From Pseudomonas putida (GTDB lineage: Bacteria; Pseudomonadota; Gammaproteobacteria; Pseudomonadales; Pseudomonadaceae): DNA of 64,000 nt. The translations under genes and the position numbers were made by a program. Location: assembly GCF_022627325.1 (NCBI RefSeq), contig NZ_JAETZZ010000001.1, positions 682,001 to 746,000 on the forward strand. The letters run 5' to 3'. Below, in pieces: positions 32,752 through 41,295 of the stretch. The notes beneath the pieces are model-generated. The model was not told the DNA's origin. It did no database searches and saw nothing but the letters and a program-made list of their open reading frames with translations. Position 1 is the first letter of the stretch. Each line of letters begins with the position of its first letter.

Positions 32752-33426
32752 GTGCCAGCGATGAATATGGATAAATGGATTGCCCTCGTCCGTGACCGGA
32801 TGGAGGAGCTCGATATCTCCCAAGAGCAGCTCGCCGAACGCGTTGGGGTTTCCCAGGGCAGCGTGGGGCATTGGGTGAACAAGCGGCGCCAGCCCAAGGT
32901 CGAGTCGATGAACCGCGTCTTCGTCGAGCTGGGCATGCCCCACTACCACGTGAGCATGCAGCTGCGGGTACTGGGCCAGGTGGGTGAGGACGCTGGCCGC
33001 TATGTGCTGGATGAAGAGGATGACGATGTAGACCTGATGCACTACATCGTGTGTTTTCGTTACCCGGTGCGAGGCTGGGATGCGTTGGGTGAATCAGCGC
33101 CCGAGCAGGCCATGGTGTACGAGCAGACCGAGTATATGGCGCAAGGCAAAGCGTTCTGGCTGACGGTGGAGAACGATGCCATGAGTACGGCCAGTGGCCG
33201 TAGCGTGCCGCAAGGCATGCGCATTCTGGTGGATCCGGGGCTGGAGGCTGAGCCTGGGCGGTTGGTGATTGCGCGCCAACCTGGCAAATCGGCGATTCTC
33301 CGCGAACTGGCCGAAGAGGGTGGGCAGCGGTATCTGCGGGCGCTGAACAGCAGCTACCCGGCGTTGGTGTGTGAGGACGGGTGTGAGTTTCTTGGGGTAG
33401 TCGTGCGGGCGCACGGTACTTACTAG
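32752..33426 (+). CDS. XRE-family repressor with degenerate S24 (LexA/CI) domain
   Basis: A 224-residue CI/PrtR-like regulator starting at GTG 32752, with AAGG eleven bases upstream; ATG 32761 or 32767 are alternatives. The N-terminal HTH includes ISQEQLAERVGVSQGSVGHW and NKRRQP. The C-terminal S24 fold is recognisable (WLTVENDAM, VPQGMRILVDPG, GRLVIARQPG, GGQRYLRALN). In lambda CI the catalytic Ser is in GNSM and the catalytic Lys in TFKKL; here they align with Ala143 (NDAM) and Arg184 (LREL). RecA-stimulated self-cleavage is therefore not expected. No prophage genes are nearby. Confidence 0.88.
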   Translation: MPAMNMDKWIALVRDRMEELDISQEQLAERVGVSQGSVGHWVNKRRQPKVESMNRVFVELGMPHYHVSMQLRVLGQVGEDAGRYVLDEEDDDVDLMHYIVCFRYPVRGWDALGESAPEQAMVYEQTEYMAQGKAFWLTVENDAMSTASGRSVPQGMRILVDPGLEAEPGRLVIARQPGKSAILRELAEEGGQRYLRALNSSYPALVCEDGCEFLGVVVRAHGTY

Positions 33427-33432
33427 GTAGTG

Positions 33433-33451
33433 GGGCCGCGAAGCGGCCCTT
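33433..33451. terminator. Hairpin between the repressor and liuD
   Basis: GGGCCGC-GAA-GCGGCCC followed by TT forms a 7-bp stem between two convergent genes. It lacks a long T run, so it may be a weak terminator or an mRNA 3'-end stabiliser. Confidence 0.55.
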
Positions 33452-33458
33452 GCTTGCA

Positions 33459-35411
33459 TCACTCCACCAGTTCGACCAGCACCGTCCCTTCGCTGACCAT
33501 ATCCCCTTCCTGGCAGAACAACGCCTTCACCGTCCCGCCATGCGCAGCGCGAATGCTGTGCTCCATTTTCATCGCCTCCAGCACCACCAGCGCAGTGCCT
33601 GCTTCCACCGCCTGGCCAGGCTCCACCAGCACCCGCACGATGCTGCCATTCATGGGCGCACCCAGGCCGCCCTGATGGCTGTGGCTGGCTTCGGCCTCGG
33701 CGATCGGGTCGAAGGCCTCGATGGCATGCATTTCACCCTCCCAGCGCAGGTACAGCGTGCCACCTCGGCGCACCGCCAGATAGCGCCGGCGCACGCCGCC
33801 TTCATCATGCCCGAGCTGTTCGCCGTCCAGCTGCCAGGCCGAGACGGCACCGTGCTCGAGCGCAATCGCCTGGCGCTCACCGCCACTGCGCAGGTGCAAG
33901 CTGCTATGCGCCGGCAGGCCAAGGCGCAACCCTGAGCGCTCAGCCCACGGCGAGCCGCTGTCGTCGTCACGCTCACGGGGCGCCTGGCCCCGCAGCCAGG
34001 CTTCACCTGCGGCTTGCCAGAAGCCTGCGGGCAAAGGCTGCGGCGCCGGCAGCAGTACGTCCTGATGGCGTGGAATGAAGCCTGTATCCAGCTCGGCCGC
34101 CGCGAATGCGGGGTGGGCGAGGATGCGGCGCAGGAAGGCAATGTTGGTCTTCAACCCACCGATGGCGAACTCGTCCAGCATCGCCAGCAAGCGCAGGCGG
34201 GCCTGTTCGCGGTTTTCGCCCCAGGCGATCAGCTTGCCCAGCATAGGGTCATAGAAAGATGAGACCTCGTCCCCCTCGCTTACCCCGCTGTCCACCCGGC
34301 GACCTTCGCCAGGTGCCGACTCGCGGTACAGCGCCAGGGTGCCGGTGGCCGGCAGGAAGTCGTTGGCCGGGTCTTCGGCGTAGAGGCGCACTTCGATGGC
34401 ATGGCCGATCAGCGGCACCTGGGCCTGGGTAATCGGCAGCGGCTCGCCACAGGCGACGCGGATCTGCCAGGCCACCAGGTCCAGGCCGGTGATAGCTTCG
34501 GTCACCGGGTGCTCGACCTGCAGGCGGGTATTCATCTCCATGAAGAAGAACTCGCCACGGGCATCGAGCAGAAACTCAACGGTGCCGGCACCGACATAAC
34601 CGATGGCCTGGGCGGCACGCACCGCCGCGTCGCCCATGGCTTGCCGCAACTGAGGGGAAAGCCCCGGCGCCGGTGCTTCCTCGACCACCTTCTGATGGCG
34701 GCGCTGGATCGAGCAGTCTCGCTCATTCAGGTACAGGCAGTTGCCGTGCTGATCGGCGAACACCTGGATCTCCACGTGGCGGGGCTTGAGCACGTACTTT
34801 TCCACCAGCATGCGCGCGTCGCCGAACGACGACTGCGCTTCACGCTGGGCCGAGGCGAGGGCGTCGGCCAGCTGGCTTTCGTCCTCGACCACTTTCATGC
34901 CCTTGCCGCCCCCCCCGGCGCTGGCCTTGAGCAACACCGGGTAGCCGATGCGCTCGGCAGCGGCGCGGAAGGTTTCCAGGTCCTGGGCGTCGCCGTGGTA
35001 ACCCGGCACCAGCGGTACGCCGGCCGCTTCCATGAGTGCCTTGGCCGCTGATTTGCTGCCCATGGCATCGATGGCGCTGGCCGGTGGGCCAAGGAAGATC
35101 AGCCCGGCGTCCTCGATGGCACGAGCAAACCCTGCGTTTTCGGACAGAAAACCATACCCCGGGTGAATGGCCTGAGCGCCGCTGGCTTTGGCCGCAGCGA
35201 GCAGTTTGTCGATCACCAGGTAGCTGTCAGCGGCCTTGCTGCCCCCCAGCTCGACACGGATATCCGCTTCGCGGCTGTGGCGGGCGTCGCGGTCGGTGGC
35301 ACTGTGCACCGCCACGGTGGTCAGGCCCATGGCTTTGGCGGTACGCATCACCCGGCAGGCGATTTCGCCACGGTTGGCGACCAGCAGGGTGGTCAATGGC
35401 GTGCGGCTCAT
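33459..35411 (-). CDS. liuD: Methylcrotonyl-CoA carboxylase, biotin-carrying alpha subunit
   Basis: LiuD (MccA) carboxylates its own biotin and supplies it for conversion of 3-methylcrotonyl-CoA to 3-methylglutaconyl-CoA in leucine catabolism. The 650-residue protein has the biotin carboxylase core (ATP-grasp loop ASAGGGGKGMK near 165, EMNTRLQVEHPVTE near 290) and a C-terminal biotinyl domain with EAMKM, target Lys615. It is the last gene of the operon, and its start overlaps the liuC stop by four bases. The highest-similarity alternative, a propionyl-CoA carboxylase subunit, is less likely given the operon. Confidence 0.95.
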   Translation of the reverse strand: MSRTPLTTLLVANRGEIACRVMRTAKAMGLTTVAVHSATDRDARHSREADIRVELGGSKAADSYLVIDKLLAAAKASGAQAIHPGYGFLSENAGFARAIEDAGLIFLGPPASAIDAMGSKSAAKALMEAAGVPLVPGYHGDAQDLETFRAAAERIGYPVLLKASAGGGGKGMKVVEDESQLADALASAQREAQSSFGDARMLVEKYVLKPRHVEIQVFADQHGNCLYLNERDCSIQRRHQKVVEEAPAPGLSPQLRQAMGDAAVRAAQAIGYVGAGTVEFLLDARGEFFFMEMNTRLQVEHPVTEAITGLDLVAWQIRVACGEPLPITQAQVPLIGHAIEVRLYAEDPANDFLPATGTLALYRESAPGEGRRVDSGVSEGDEVSSFYDPMLGKLIAWGENREQARLRLLAMLDEFAIGGLKTNIAFLRRILAHPAFAAAELDTGFIPRHQDVLLPAPQPLPAGFWQAAGEAWLRGQAPRERDDDSGSPWAERSGLRLGLPAHSSLHLRSGGERQAIALEHGAVSAWQLDGEQLGHDEGGVRRRYLAVRRGGTLYLRWEGEMHAIEAFDPIAEAEASHSHQGGLGAPMNGSIVRVLVEPGQAVEAGTALVVLEAMKMEHSIRAAHGGTVKALFCQEGDMVSEGTVLVELVE

Positions 35412-36223
35412 GGGCGCAGCTCCTTGTCGGGCTCGGTTTGCCAGGCGGGACGACGTTTTTCCATGAAGGCGCGCAGGCCCTCCTGGCCTTCGGCGCTGAC
35501 CCGGATCCGGGCAATGGCGTTTTCGCAGTAGCGGCGCAGGGCAGGGCTGAGCTCACCGTCGTCGACTTCGCGCAGCAGGTCCTTGGTGGCGCGCAGCGCT
35601 TGTGGGCTGTTCTGCAGGAGGTTGTCCACCCAGGCCTGGACCTGCACTTCCAGCTCATCGGCCGGGTACACCTCTGCCAGCAGGCCCAACTCCCGGGCCC
35701 GTACGCCGCTGAAACGTTCGGCGGTCAGGGCATAACGGCGGGCGCTGCGCTCACCGATGGCCTTGACCACGAACGGGCTGATCACCGCCGGGGCCAGGCC
35801 AATACGCACTTCCGACAAGCACAGCTGGGCATCCTCGGCGCCGATGGCCATGTCGCAGCAACTGATCAACCCCAAGGCGCCGCCAAAGGCCGCGCCCTGC
35901 ACCACGGCCAGGGTGGGAACCTTCAGGCGATGCAGGGCGTACATCAGTTCGCCCAGTTCACGGGCGTCATCCAGGTTGGTGTTGAAGTCCAGCTGTGCCG
36001 ATTGCTGCATCCACGCCAGGTCTGCGCCGGCGCTGAAATGCCGGCCACGGCCGCGCAGCAGCATGAAGCGCAGGCTGGCGTCGTCGGCCAGTTGGCCAAG
36101 GGCGACGATCAGTTCGCGAATCATCTGTGCATTGAATGCGTTGTTCTTGTCCGCCCGGTTTAGCCACAGGGTGGCGAAGCCGCGCGGGTCGCGGATCACT
36201 TCGAGGGTGCTGAAATCGCTCAT
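35408..36223 (-). CDS. liuC: Methylglutaconyl-CoA hydratase (crotonase family)
   Basis: A 271-residue enoyl-CoA hydratase-like enzyme that hydrates 3-methylglutaconyl-CoA to HMG-CoA. It carries the crotonase oxyanion-hole motifs RGRGRHFSAGADLAWM (key part HFSAGADL) and VVQGAAFGGALGLISCCD (key part GAAFGGALGL). It sits between liuB and liuD with gaps of 3 and -4 bases, so it is translationally coupled. The context decides the substrate; the fold alone would not. Confidence 0.93.
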   Translation of the reverse strand: MSDFSTLEVIRDPRGFATLWLNRADKNNAFNAQMIRELIVALGQLADDASLRFMLLRGRGRHFSAGADLAWMQQSAQLDFNTNLDDARELGELMYALHRLKVPTLAVVQGAAFGGALGLISCCDMAIGAEDAQLCLSEVRIGLAPAVISPFVVKAIGERSARRYALTAERFSGVRARELGLLAEVYPADELEVQVQAWVDNLLQNSPQALRATKDLLREVDDGELSPALRRYCENAIARIRVSAEGQEGLRAFMEKRRPAWQTEPDKELRP

Positions 36224-36226
36224 GGG

Positions 36227-37834
36227 TCACATCCGGAAAATGCCGAAGCGGCTCTGTTCGATCGGTGCGTTCAGCGCGGCGGACAACGCCAGGCCAAGCA
36301 CGTCGCGGGTCTGCGCCGGGTCGATGACGCCGTCGTCCCAAAGCCGGGCGCTGGAGTAGTAGGGGTGACCCTGGTGTTCGTACTGGTCGAGAATCGGCTG
36401 CTTGAGCCTGGCCTCATCCTCGGCGCTGAAGGCCTGGCCGCTGCGTTCGCTTTGCTCGCGCTTGACCTGGGCCAGCACCCCGGCGGCCTGTTCGGCCCCC
36501 ATCACGCCAATTCGCGCATTGGGCCACATCCACAAAAAGCGCGGATCGTAGGCGCGGCCACACATGCCGTAGTTGCCAGCGCCAAAGCTGCCACCGATGA
36601 TCACCGTGAACTTCGGCACCTGGGCGCAGGCCACCGCAGTGACCAGCTTGGCGCCGTGCTTGGCGATGCCGCCTTCTTCGTACTTCTTGCCGACCATGAA
36701 GCCGGTGATGTTCTGCAAAAAGAGCAGTGGGATGCCGCGTTGGCAGGCCAGTTCGATGAAGTGCGCGCCCTTTTGCGCGGCTTCGGCGAACAGGATGCCG
36801 TTGTTGGCCAGGATCGCCACCGGGTAGCCGTGCAGGTGGGCGAAGCCGCACACCAGCGTGGTGCCGAACAGCGCTTTGAACTCATCGAAAACCGACCCGT
36901 CGACCAGGCGCGCGATCACCTCGCGCACATCGAACGGTTGCTTGGCGTCGGCCGGCACCACGCCGTACAGCTCCTGGGCGGCATACAGCGGCGCAGCCGG
37001 CGCCTGGCGTTGCAGTTTGCCGAGCTTGTGCCAGTTGAGGTTGGCCACGCTGCGCCGGGCCAGCGCCAAGGCGTGTTCATCATTGTCGGCATAGTGGTCG
37101 GCCACGCCGCTGGTGCGGCAGTGCACATCGGCACCGCCGAGGTCTTCGGCGCTGACCACCTCGCCCGTAGCGGCTTTCACCAGGGGCGGGCCTGCCAGGA
37201 AGATGGTCGCCTGCTGGCGGACCATGATCGCCTCGTCGGCCATGGCCGGCACATAGGCCCCACCTGCGGTGCACGACCCCATGACCACGGCGATCTGCGG
37301 GATGCCCTGGGCGCTCATGTTGGCCTGGTTGAAGAAGATCCGCCCAAAATGTTCACGGTCTGGAAACACCTCATCCTGCCGCGGCAGGTTGGCGCCGCCG
37401 GAATCCACCAGGTAGATGCAGGGCAGGCGGTTCTGCAAGGCGATGGTCTGCGCGCGCAGGTGTTTCTTCACCGTCAGCGGGTAATACGAACCGCCTTTCA
37501 CCGTGGCATCGTTGGCCACGATCATGCATTCCACGCCCTCGACGCGGCCGATGCCCGCGATCACGCCGGCTGCAGGCACATCTTCGCCGTACACCTCGTG
37601 GGCGGCCAACTGGCCGATTTCAAGGAAGGGCGAGCCGGGGTCCAGCAGGCGGTCGATGCGCTCGCGCGGCAGCAGCTTGCCACGGGAGGTATGCCGCTCC
37701 TGGGCCTTGGGCCCGCCGCCTTGTGCAATGTGGGCGAGCAGGCCGCGCAGGGCCTGGACCTGTTCGAGCATGGCCGCGCTGTTGTCGGCGAATTGCGCCG
37801 AACGCGGGTTGATCTGGGTGTGCAAGGTAGCCAT
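36227..37834 (-). CDS. liuB: Methylcrotonyl-CoA carboxylase, beta subunit
   Basis: The 535-residue carboxyltransferase subunit (MccB) moves CO2 from biotin to 3-methylcrotonyl-CoA. It shows the acyl-CoA carboxyltransferase halves: N-terminal [21 protein letters not shown] (key part [11 protein letters not shown]) and [13 protein letters not shown], then C-terminal [19 protein letters not shown] (key part GFMVGKKYE) and [20 protein letters not shown] (key part [13 protein letters not shown]). It partners LiuD. The gene begins 19 bases after liuA. Confidence 0.95.
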   Translation of the reverse strand: MATLHTQINPRSAQFADNSAAMLEQVQALRGLLAHIAQGGGPKAQERHTSRGKLLPRERIDRLLDPGSPFLEIGQLAAHEVYGEDVPAAGVIAGIGRVEGVECMIVANDATVKGGSYYPLTVKKHLRAQTIALQNRLPCIYLVDSGGANLPRQDEVFPDREHFGRIFFNQANMSAQGIPQIAVVMGSCTAGGAYVPAMADEAIMVRQQATIFLAGPPLVKAATGEVVSAEDLGGADVHCRTSGVADHYADNDEHALALARRSVANLNWHKLGKLQRQAPAAPLYAAQELYGVVPADAKQPFDVREVIARLVDGSVFDEFKALFGTTLVCGFAHLHGYPVAILANNGILFAEAAQKGAHFIELACQRGIPLLFLQNITGFMVGKKYEEGGIAKHGAKLVTAVACAQVPKFTVIIGGSFGAGNYGMCGRAYDPRFLWMWPNARIGVMGAEQAAGVLAQVKREQSERSGQAFSAEDEARLKQPILDQYEHQGHPYYSSARLWDDGVIDPAQTRDVLGLALSAALNAPIEQSRFGIFRM

Positions 37835-37853
37835 GTGTGCCCGTCCCTGGTGT

Positions 37854-39017
37854 TCAGCGGGTTTCGTTGAACAGTTCGCGGCCGATCAGCATCCGGCGGA
37901 TTTCACTGGTGCCGGCGCCAATCTCGTACAGCTTGGCATCACGCAGCAAGCGGCCCGCCGGGAATTCATTGATGTAGCCGTTGCCACCGAGAATCTGGAT
38001 CGCTTCCAGGGCCATCTGCGTGGCCCGCTCCGCGGTGTAGAGGATCACCCCGGCGGCGTCCTTGCGGGTGGTCTCGCCACGGTCGCAGGCCTGGACCACG
38101 GCGTACAGGTAGGCGCGGCTGGCGTTGAGCTGGGTGTACATGTCGGCGATCTTGCCCTGGATCAACTGAAATTCGCCGATGCTCTGGCCGAACTGCTTGC
38201 GGTCGTGAATGTAGGGCACCACCAGGTCCATGCAGCTTTGCATGATGCCGGTGGGGCCACCGGAGAGCACCACGCGCTCGTAGTCCAGGCCGCTCATCAG
38301 TACGCGCACGCCGCCGTTGAGCTGGCCGAGGATGTTTTCTTCCGGTACCTCGACGTCATCGAAGAACAGCTCGCAGGTGTTGGAGCCACGCATGCCCAGC
38401 TTGTCGAACTTGTTGCTGCGACTGAAGCCTTGCCAGTCGCGCTCGACGATGAAAGCCGTGATGCCGTGCGCGCCCTTGTCCAGGTCGGTCTTGGCGTAGA
38501 TCACGTAGGTGTTGGCATCCGGGCCGTTGGTGATCCAGGTCTTGCTGCCGTTGAGCATGTAGCGGTCGCCGCGCTTCTCGGCGCGCAGTTTCATCGACAC
38601 CACGTCGGAACCGGCATTCGGCTCGCTCATGGCCAGCGCGCCGATGTGTTCACCGCTGATCAGTTTGGGCAGGTACTTCTGCTTCTGCGCGTGGCTGCCG
38701 TTGCGGTTGATCTGGTTGACACAGAGGTTGGAGTGGGCGCCGTAGGACAGCGCTACAGAAGCCGAGCCACGGCTGATTTCTTCCATCGACACCACGTGGG
38801 CCAGGTAGCCCAGGCCGGCGCCGCCGTATTCTTCCGGCACTGTGATGCCAAGCAGGCCCATGTCGCCAAACTTGCGCCACATGTCGGCGGGGAACAGGTT
38901 GTCTTGGTCGATCTGTGCGGCGCGTGGCGCCAGCTCGGCGGCAACGAAGGTACGCACCTGGTCACGGAGCATGTCGATGGTTTCGCCCAGGGCGAAGTTC
39001 AGGGAGGGGTAATGCAT
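37854..39017 (-). CDS. liuA: Isovaleryl-CoA dehydrogenase
   Basis: The first gene of the operon encodes a 387-residue FAD acyl-CoA dehydrogenase that oxidises isovaleryl-CoA to 3-methylcrotonyl-CoA. Family motifs include [29 protein letters not shown], and the isovaleryl-type catalytic Glu region in the ending [21 protein letters not shown] (key part [10 protein letters not shown]). ATG 39017 is preceded by AAGAAGG within an A-rich motif (39024-39036) that fits Crc/Hfq control. The usual first gene liuR and the HMG-CoA lyase gene liuE are absent here and must be elsewhere. Confidence 0.96.
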   Translation of the reverse strand: MHYPSLNFALGETIDMLRDQVRTFVAAELAPRAAQIDQDNLFPADMWRKFGDMGLLGITVPEEYGGAGLGYLAHVVSMEEISRGSASVALSYGAHSNLCVNQINRNGSHAQKQKYLPKLISGEHIGALAMSEPNAGSDVVSMKLRAEKRGDRYMLNGSKTWITNGPDANTYVIYAKTDLDKGAHGITAFIVERDWQGFSRSNKFDKLGMRGSNTCELFFDDVEVPEENILGQLNGGVRVLMSGLDYERVVLSGGPTGIMQSCMDLVVPYIHDRKQFGQSIGEFQLIQGKIADMYTQLNASRAYLYAVVQACDRGETTRKDAAGVILYTAERATQMALEAIQILGGNGYINEFPAGRLLRDAKLYEIGAGTSEIRRMLIGRELFNETR

Positions 39018-39023
39018 GGGGCA

Positions 39024-39036
39024 CCTTCTTGTTCTT
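39024..39036 (-). promoter_or_regulatory. Crc/Hfq-type A-rich motif over the liuA ribosome-binding site
   Basis: On the minus strand AAGAACAAGAAGG reads AA-n-AA-n-AA-n-AA and overlaps the Shine-Dalgarno AAGAAGG, 6 bases before liuA. This is the arrangement by which Hfq/Crc blocks translation of catabolic mRNAs when preferred carbon sources are present. Confidence 0.6.
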
Positions 39037-39103
39037 GAAATTAGGAAACACCGTAGCTCACCAAGCGTTAGCCATTGGCAATCAGCGCTGTGTCGTTTTC
39101 ACC

Positions 39104-39169
39104 TTTACGTTAACGTAAACCTGCCCCTCGACACTGTCAATCCGTCCGTCACCTTTACGTAAACGTAAA
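39104..39169. promoter_or_regulatory. Two LiuR-type palindromes between liuA and the acyl-CoA synthetase
   Basis: TTTACGTTAACGTAAA (39104-39119) is a perfect 16-base palindrome, and TTTACGTAAACGTAAA (39154-39169) differs at one position. Both sit in the shared flanks ACC...CTG and are exactly 50 bases apart, nearly five helical turns. The sequence matches the motif known for LiuR, the MerR-family regulator of leucine catabolism, suggesting one site for each divergent promoter. Confidence 0.85.
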
Positions 39170-39232
39170 TCTGCGCCACAGTAATTGTCGCTGCTTGAGC
39201 CGTGCCCAGAACAACCACAAGAAGGGACACCC

Positions 39233-40915
39233 ATGAGTCAAACCAGCTACACCCAAGGTCGTCAGAACCCAGCCTTGCTGACCCAGACCATTGGCCAGGC
39301 CTTCGATGCGACCGTGGCCCGTTACGCCGATGGCGAAGCCTTGGTGGTGCGCCACCAAGGCCTGCGTTTCACCTGGCAGCAGTTGGCCGAGCAGGTCGAT
39401 GTCCATGCCCGGGCGTTGATGGCCCTGGGGCTGGACCGGGGCGACCGGATCGGCATCTGGTCTCCCAACTGCGCCCAGTGGTGCATCTTGCAACTGGCCA
39501 GCGCCAAGGTCGGTGCGATTCTGGTCAACATCAACCCGGCCTATCGGGTGGGCGAGCTGGAGTATGTGCTGCGTCAGTCTGGCTGCCGCTGGCTGGTGTG
39601 CGCCGATGCCTTCAAGACCTCTGACTATCACGCCATGGTTCGGCAGCTGCTGCCGGAACTGGCGCTGGCGGCGCCCGGTGACCTGGCCAGCGAGCGCCTG
39701 CCCGAGCTGCGCGGGGTGATAAGCCTGGCCGGCAACCCGCCACCGGGCTTTCTACCATGGCCTGCGCTGCCAGGGCGGGCAGCGCAGACGGCCCCTGAGG
39801 CTTATCAGGCGCGCCAGCGCGGGCTGCAGTTCGACCAGGCGGTGAACATCCAGTACACCTCCGGCACCACCGGCGCTCCCAAAGGGGCCACGCTCAGCCA
39901 TTACAACATCCTGAACAACGGCTTCATGGTCGGGGAAAGCCTGGGCTTGACCCCTGCCGACCGTATGGTGATCCCGGTGCCGCTGTACCACTGCTTCGGC
40001 ATGGTCATGGCCAACCTCGGTTGCATCACCCATGGCAGCACGATGATCTACCCCAGCGACGCCTTCGATGCCGAGCTCACCTTGCGTGCGGTGGCCGAGG
40101 AGCGCGCCAGCATCCTCTATGGCGTGCCGACCATGTTCATCGCCATGCTCGACCACCCGTCGCGCCAGCAGCTGGACCTTTCGACCCTGCGCAGCGGCAT
40201 CATGGCTGGGGCCACCTGCCCGATCGAGGTCATGCGCCGGGTCATCGAGCAGTTGCACATGGCCCAGGTGCAGATTGCCTATGGCATGACCGAAACCAGC
40301 CCGGTGTCTCTGCAGACCGGCCCCGATGATGACCTGGAATTGCGCGTGACCACGGTTGGCCGCACCCAGCCTCACCTGGAAACCAAACTGGTGGATGCCG
40401 ATGGCTGTACCGTGCCCAGGGGTGAAATCGGCGAATTGTGCACACGGGGTTACAGCGTGATGCTGGGTTACTGGGGCAACCCGCAGGCCACCGCCGATGC
40501 CATAGATCCTGCAGGGTGGATGCACTCGGGCGACCTGGCAGTCATGGACCAAGACGGCCATGTGCGCATCGTCGGGCGCAACAAGGACATGATCATTCGC
40601 GGTGGCGAAAATATTTATCCGCGCGAGCTTGAGGAGTTCCTCTATACCCACCCCGCAGTGGCAGACGCCCAGGTGATCGGCATCCCGTGCGATAGGTATG
40701 GCGAAGAAGTGGTGGCCTGGATCAAGTTGCATCCCGGCCATAGCGCAACGGCTGAACAACTGCAGGGCTGGTGCAAGGCACGCATCGCCCACTACAAGGT
40801 GCCGCGGCACTTTTGCTTCGTCGACGCGTTTCCAATGACGGTGACCGGCAAGGTGCAGAAGTTCAGGATGCGCGAAATCAGCGCGGCCACGCTTTCAGCC
40901 GAAAAGGCGCAGTGA
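39233..40915 (+). CDS. Acyl-CoA synthetase (AMP-binding), branched-chain catabolism
   Basis: The 560-residue ligase from ATG 39233 activates a short or medium fatty acid to its CoA thioester. It has the P-loop YTSGTTGAPKGATLSH (key part SGTTGAPKG), YGMTETSPVS, the hinge GWMHSGDLAVMD, RIVGRNKDMIIRGGENIYP (key part GRNKDMIIRGGENI) and the C-terminal lysine in TVTGKVQKFRMRE (key part TGKVQKF). Its promoter is shared with liuA and carries a LiuR-type site, so isovalerate, 2-methylbutyrate or acetoacetate are plausible substrates. A stretch AACAACCACAAGAAGGG before the start resembles a Crc target. The 16 codons upstream of this ATG lack support. Confidence 0.88.
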   Translation: MSQTSYTQGRQNPALLTQTIGQAFDATVARYADGEALVVRHQGLRFTWQQLAEQVDVHARALMALGLDRGDRIGIWSPNCAQWCILQLASAKVGAILVNINPAYRVGELEYVLRQSGCRWLVCADAFKTSDYHAMVRQLLPELALAAPGDLASERLPELRGVISLAGNPPPGFLPWPALPGRAAQTAPEAYQARQRGLQFDQAVNIQYTSGTTGAPKGATLSHYNILNNGFMVGESLGLTPADRMVIPVPLYHCFGMVMANLGCITHGSTMIYPSDAFDAELTLRAVAEERASILYGVPTMFIAMLDHPSRQQLDLSTLRSGIMAGATCPIEVMRRVIEQLHMAQVQIAYGMTETSPVSLQTGPDDDLELRVTTVGRTQPHLETKLVDADGCTVPRGEIGELCTRGYSVMLGYWGNPQATADAIDPAGWMHSGDLAVMDQDGHVRIVGRNKDMIIRGGENIYPRELEEFLYTHPAVADAQVIGIPCDRYGEEVVAWIKLHPGHSATAEQLQGWCKARIAHYKVPRHFCFVDAFPMTVTGKVQKFRMREISAATLSAEKAQ

Positions 40916-40923
40916 TGGAGCAT

Positions 40924-40961
40924 GGGTGCTGGCCGCGCCCGTGATAGGGCGGGCAGCACCC
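40924..40961. terminator. Hairpin after the acyl-CoA synthetase gene
   Basis: GGGTGCTG-GCCGCGCCC-GTGATA-GGGCGGG-CAGCACCC forms a long GC-rich stem with a small mismatch, between convergent genes. There is no T run, so termination efficiency is uncertain. Confidence 0.55.
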
Positions 40962-40993
40962 TTGCACGTGCAGCGCTTTCCCTCGTCTATCCT

Positions 40994-41155
40994 TTAAGCC
41001 TTCACCGGTGGCTCCTGGCTCGGCGGGTCGCCGACAGTCGGCGGTTCGGTCGGCTTGACCGGCGTCTCGTCCGGGGCCTCTTCCGGCACGGGCGGCGGCA
41101 GGCTCGGGTCGTCGATATTGGGGTCGGGTGTCTCCGGTGGAATGGGAATGTTCAT
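40994..41155 (-). CDS. Small proline-rich acidic protein
   Basis: A 53-residue protein from ATG 41155 (MNIPIPPETPDPNIDDP...). Nineteen of 53 residues are proline, mixed with Asp, Glu and Thr, so it is probably disordered. No function can be given. The longer open frame starts 23 codons upstream without a better ribosome site. It is divergent from glgE. Pro-rich composition on the minus strand of a GC-rich genome can arise by chance, so the call is moderate. Confidence 0.55.
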   Translation of the reverse strand: MNIPIPPETPDPNIDDPSLPPPVPEEAPDETPVKPTEPPTVGDPPSQEPPVKA

Positions 41156-41295
41156 GGCCTGACCTCGCAGGGTGAATGAGAGGGTGGTGCAGGCTTTGAT
41201 GCGTGGCTGCGCCGTTTTGCTCAATTTTTTTGAACCCCCTGCGTGGACGATGGCTCTGAACCCTTACCGCCAATGCCAACAGGGAGCCAGGACCG

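Noticed and set aside
32167..33042. Minus-strand open frame over the Fur box, DUF6124 and repressor regions
   Set aside because: It covers the prrF promoter and two genes in other frames; low-complexity Arg/Pro/His segments are typical of a shadow.
32752..33426. Repressor gene as evidence of a prophage or pyocin cluster
   Set aside because: No structural, lysis or integrase genes lie on either side.
36365..39038. Plus-strand open frames opposite liuB and liuA
   Set aside because: Overlap confidently identified enzymes along their whole length; no motifs.
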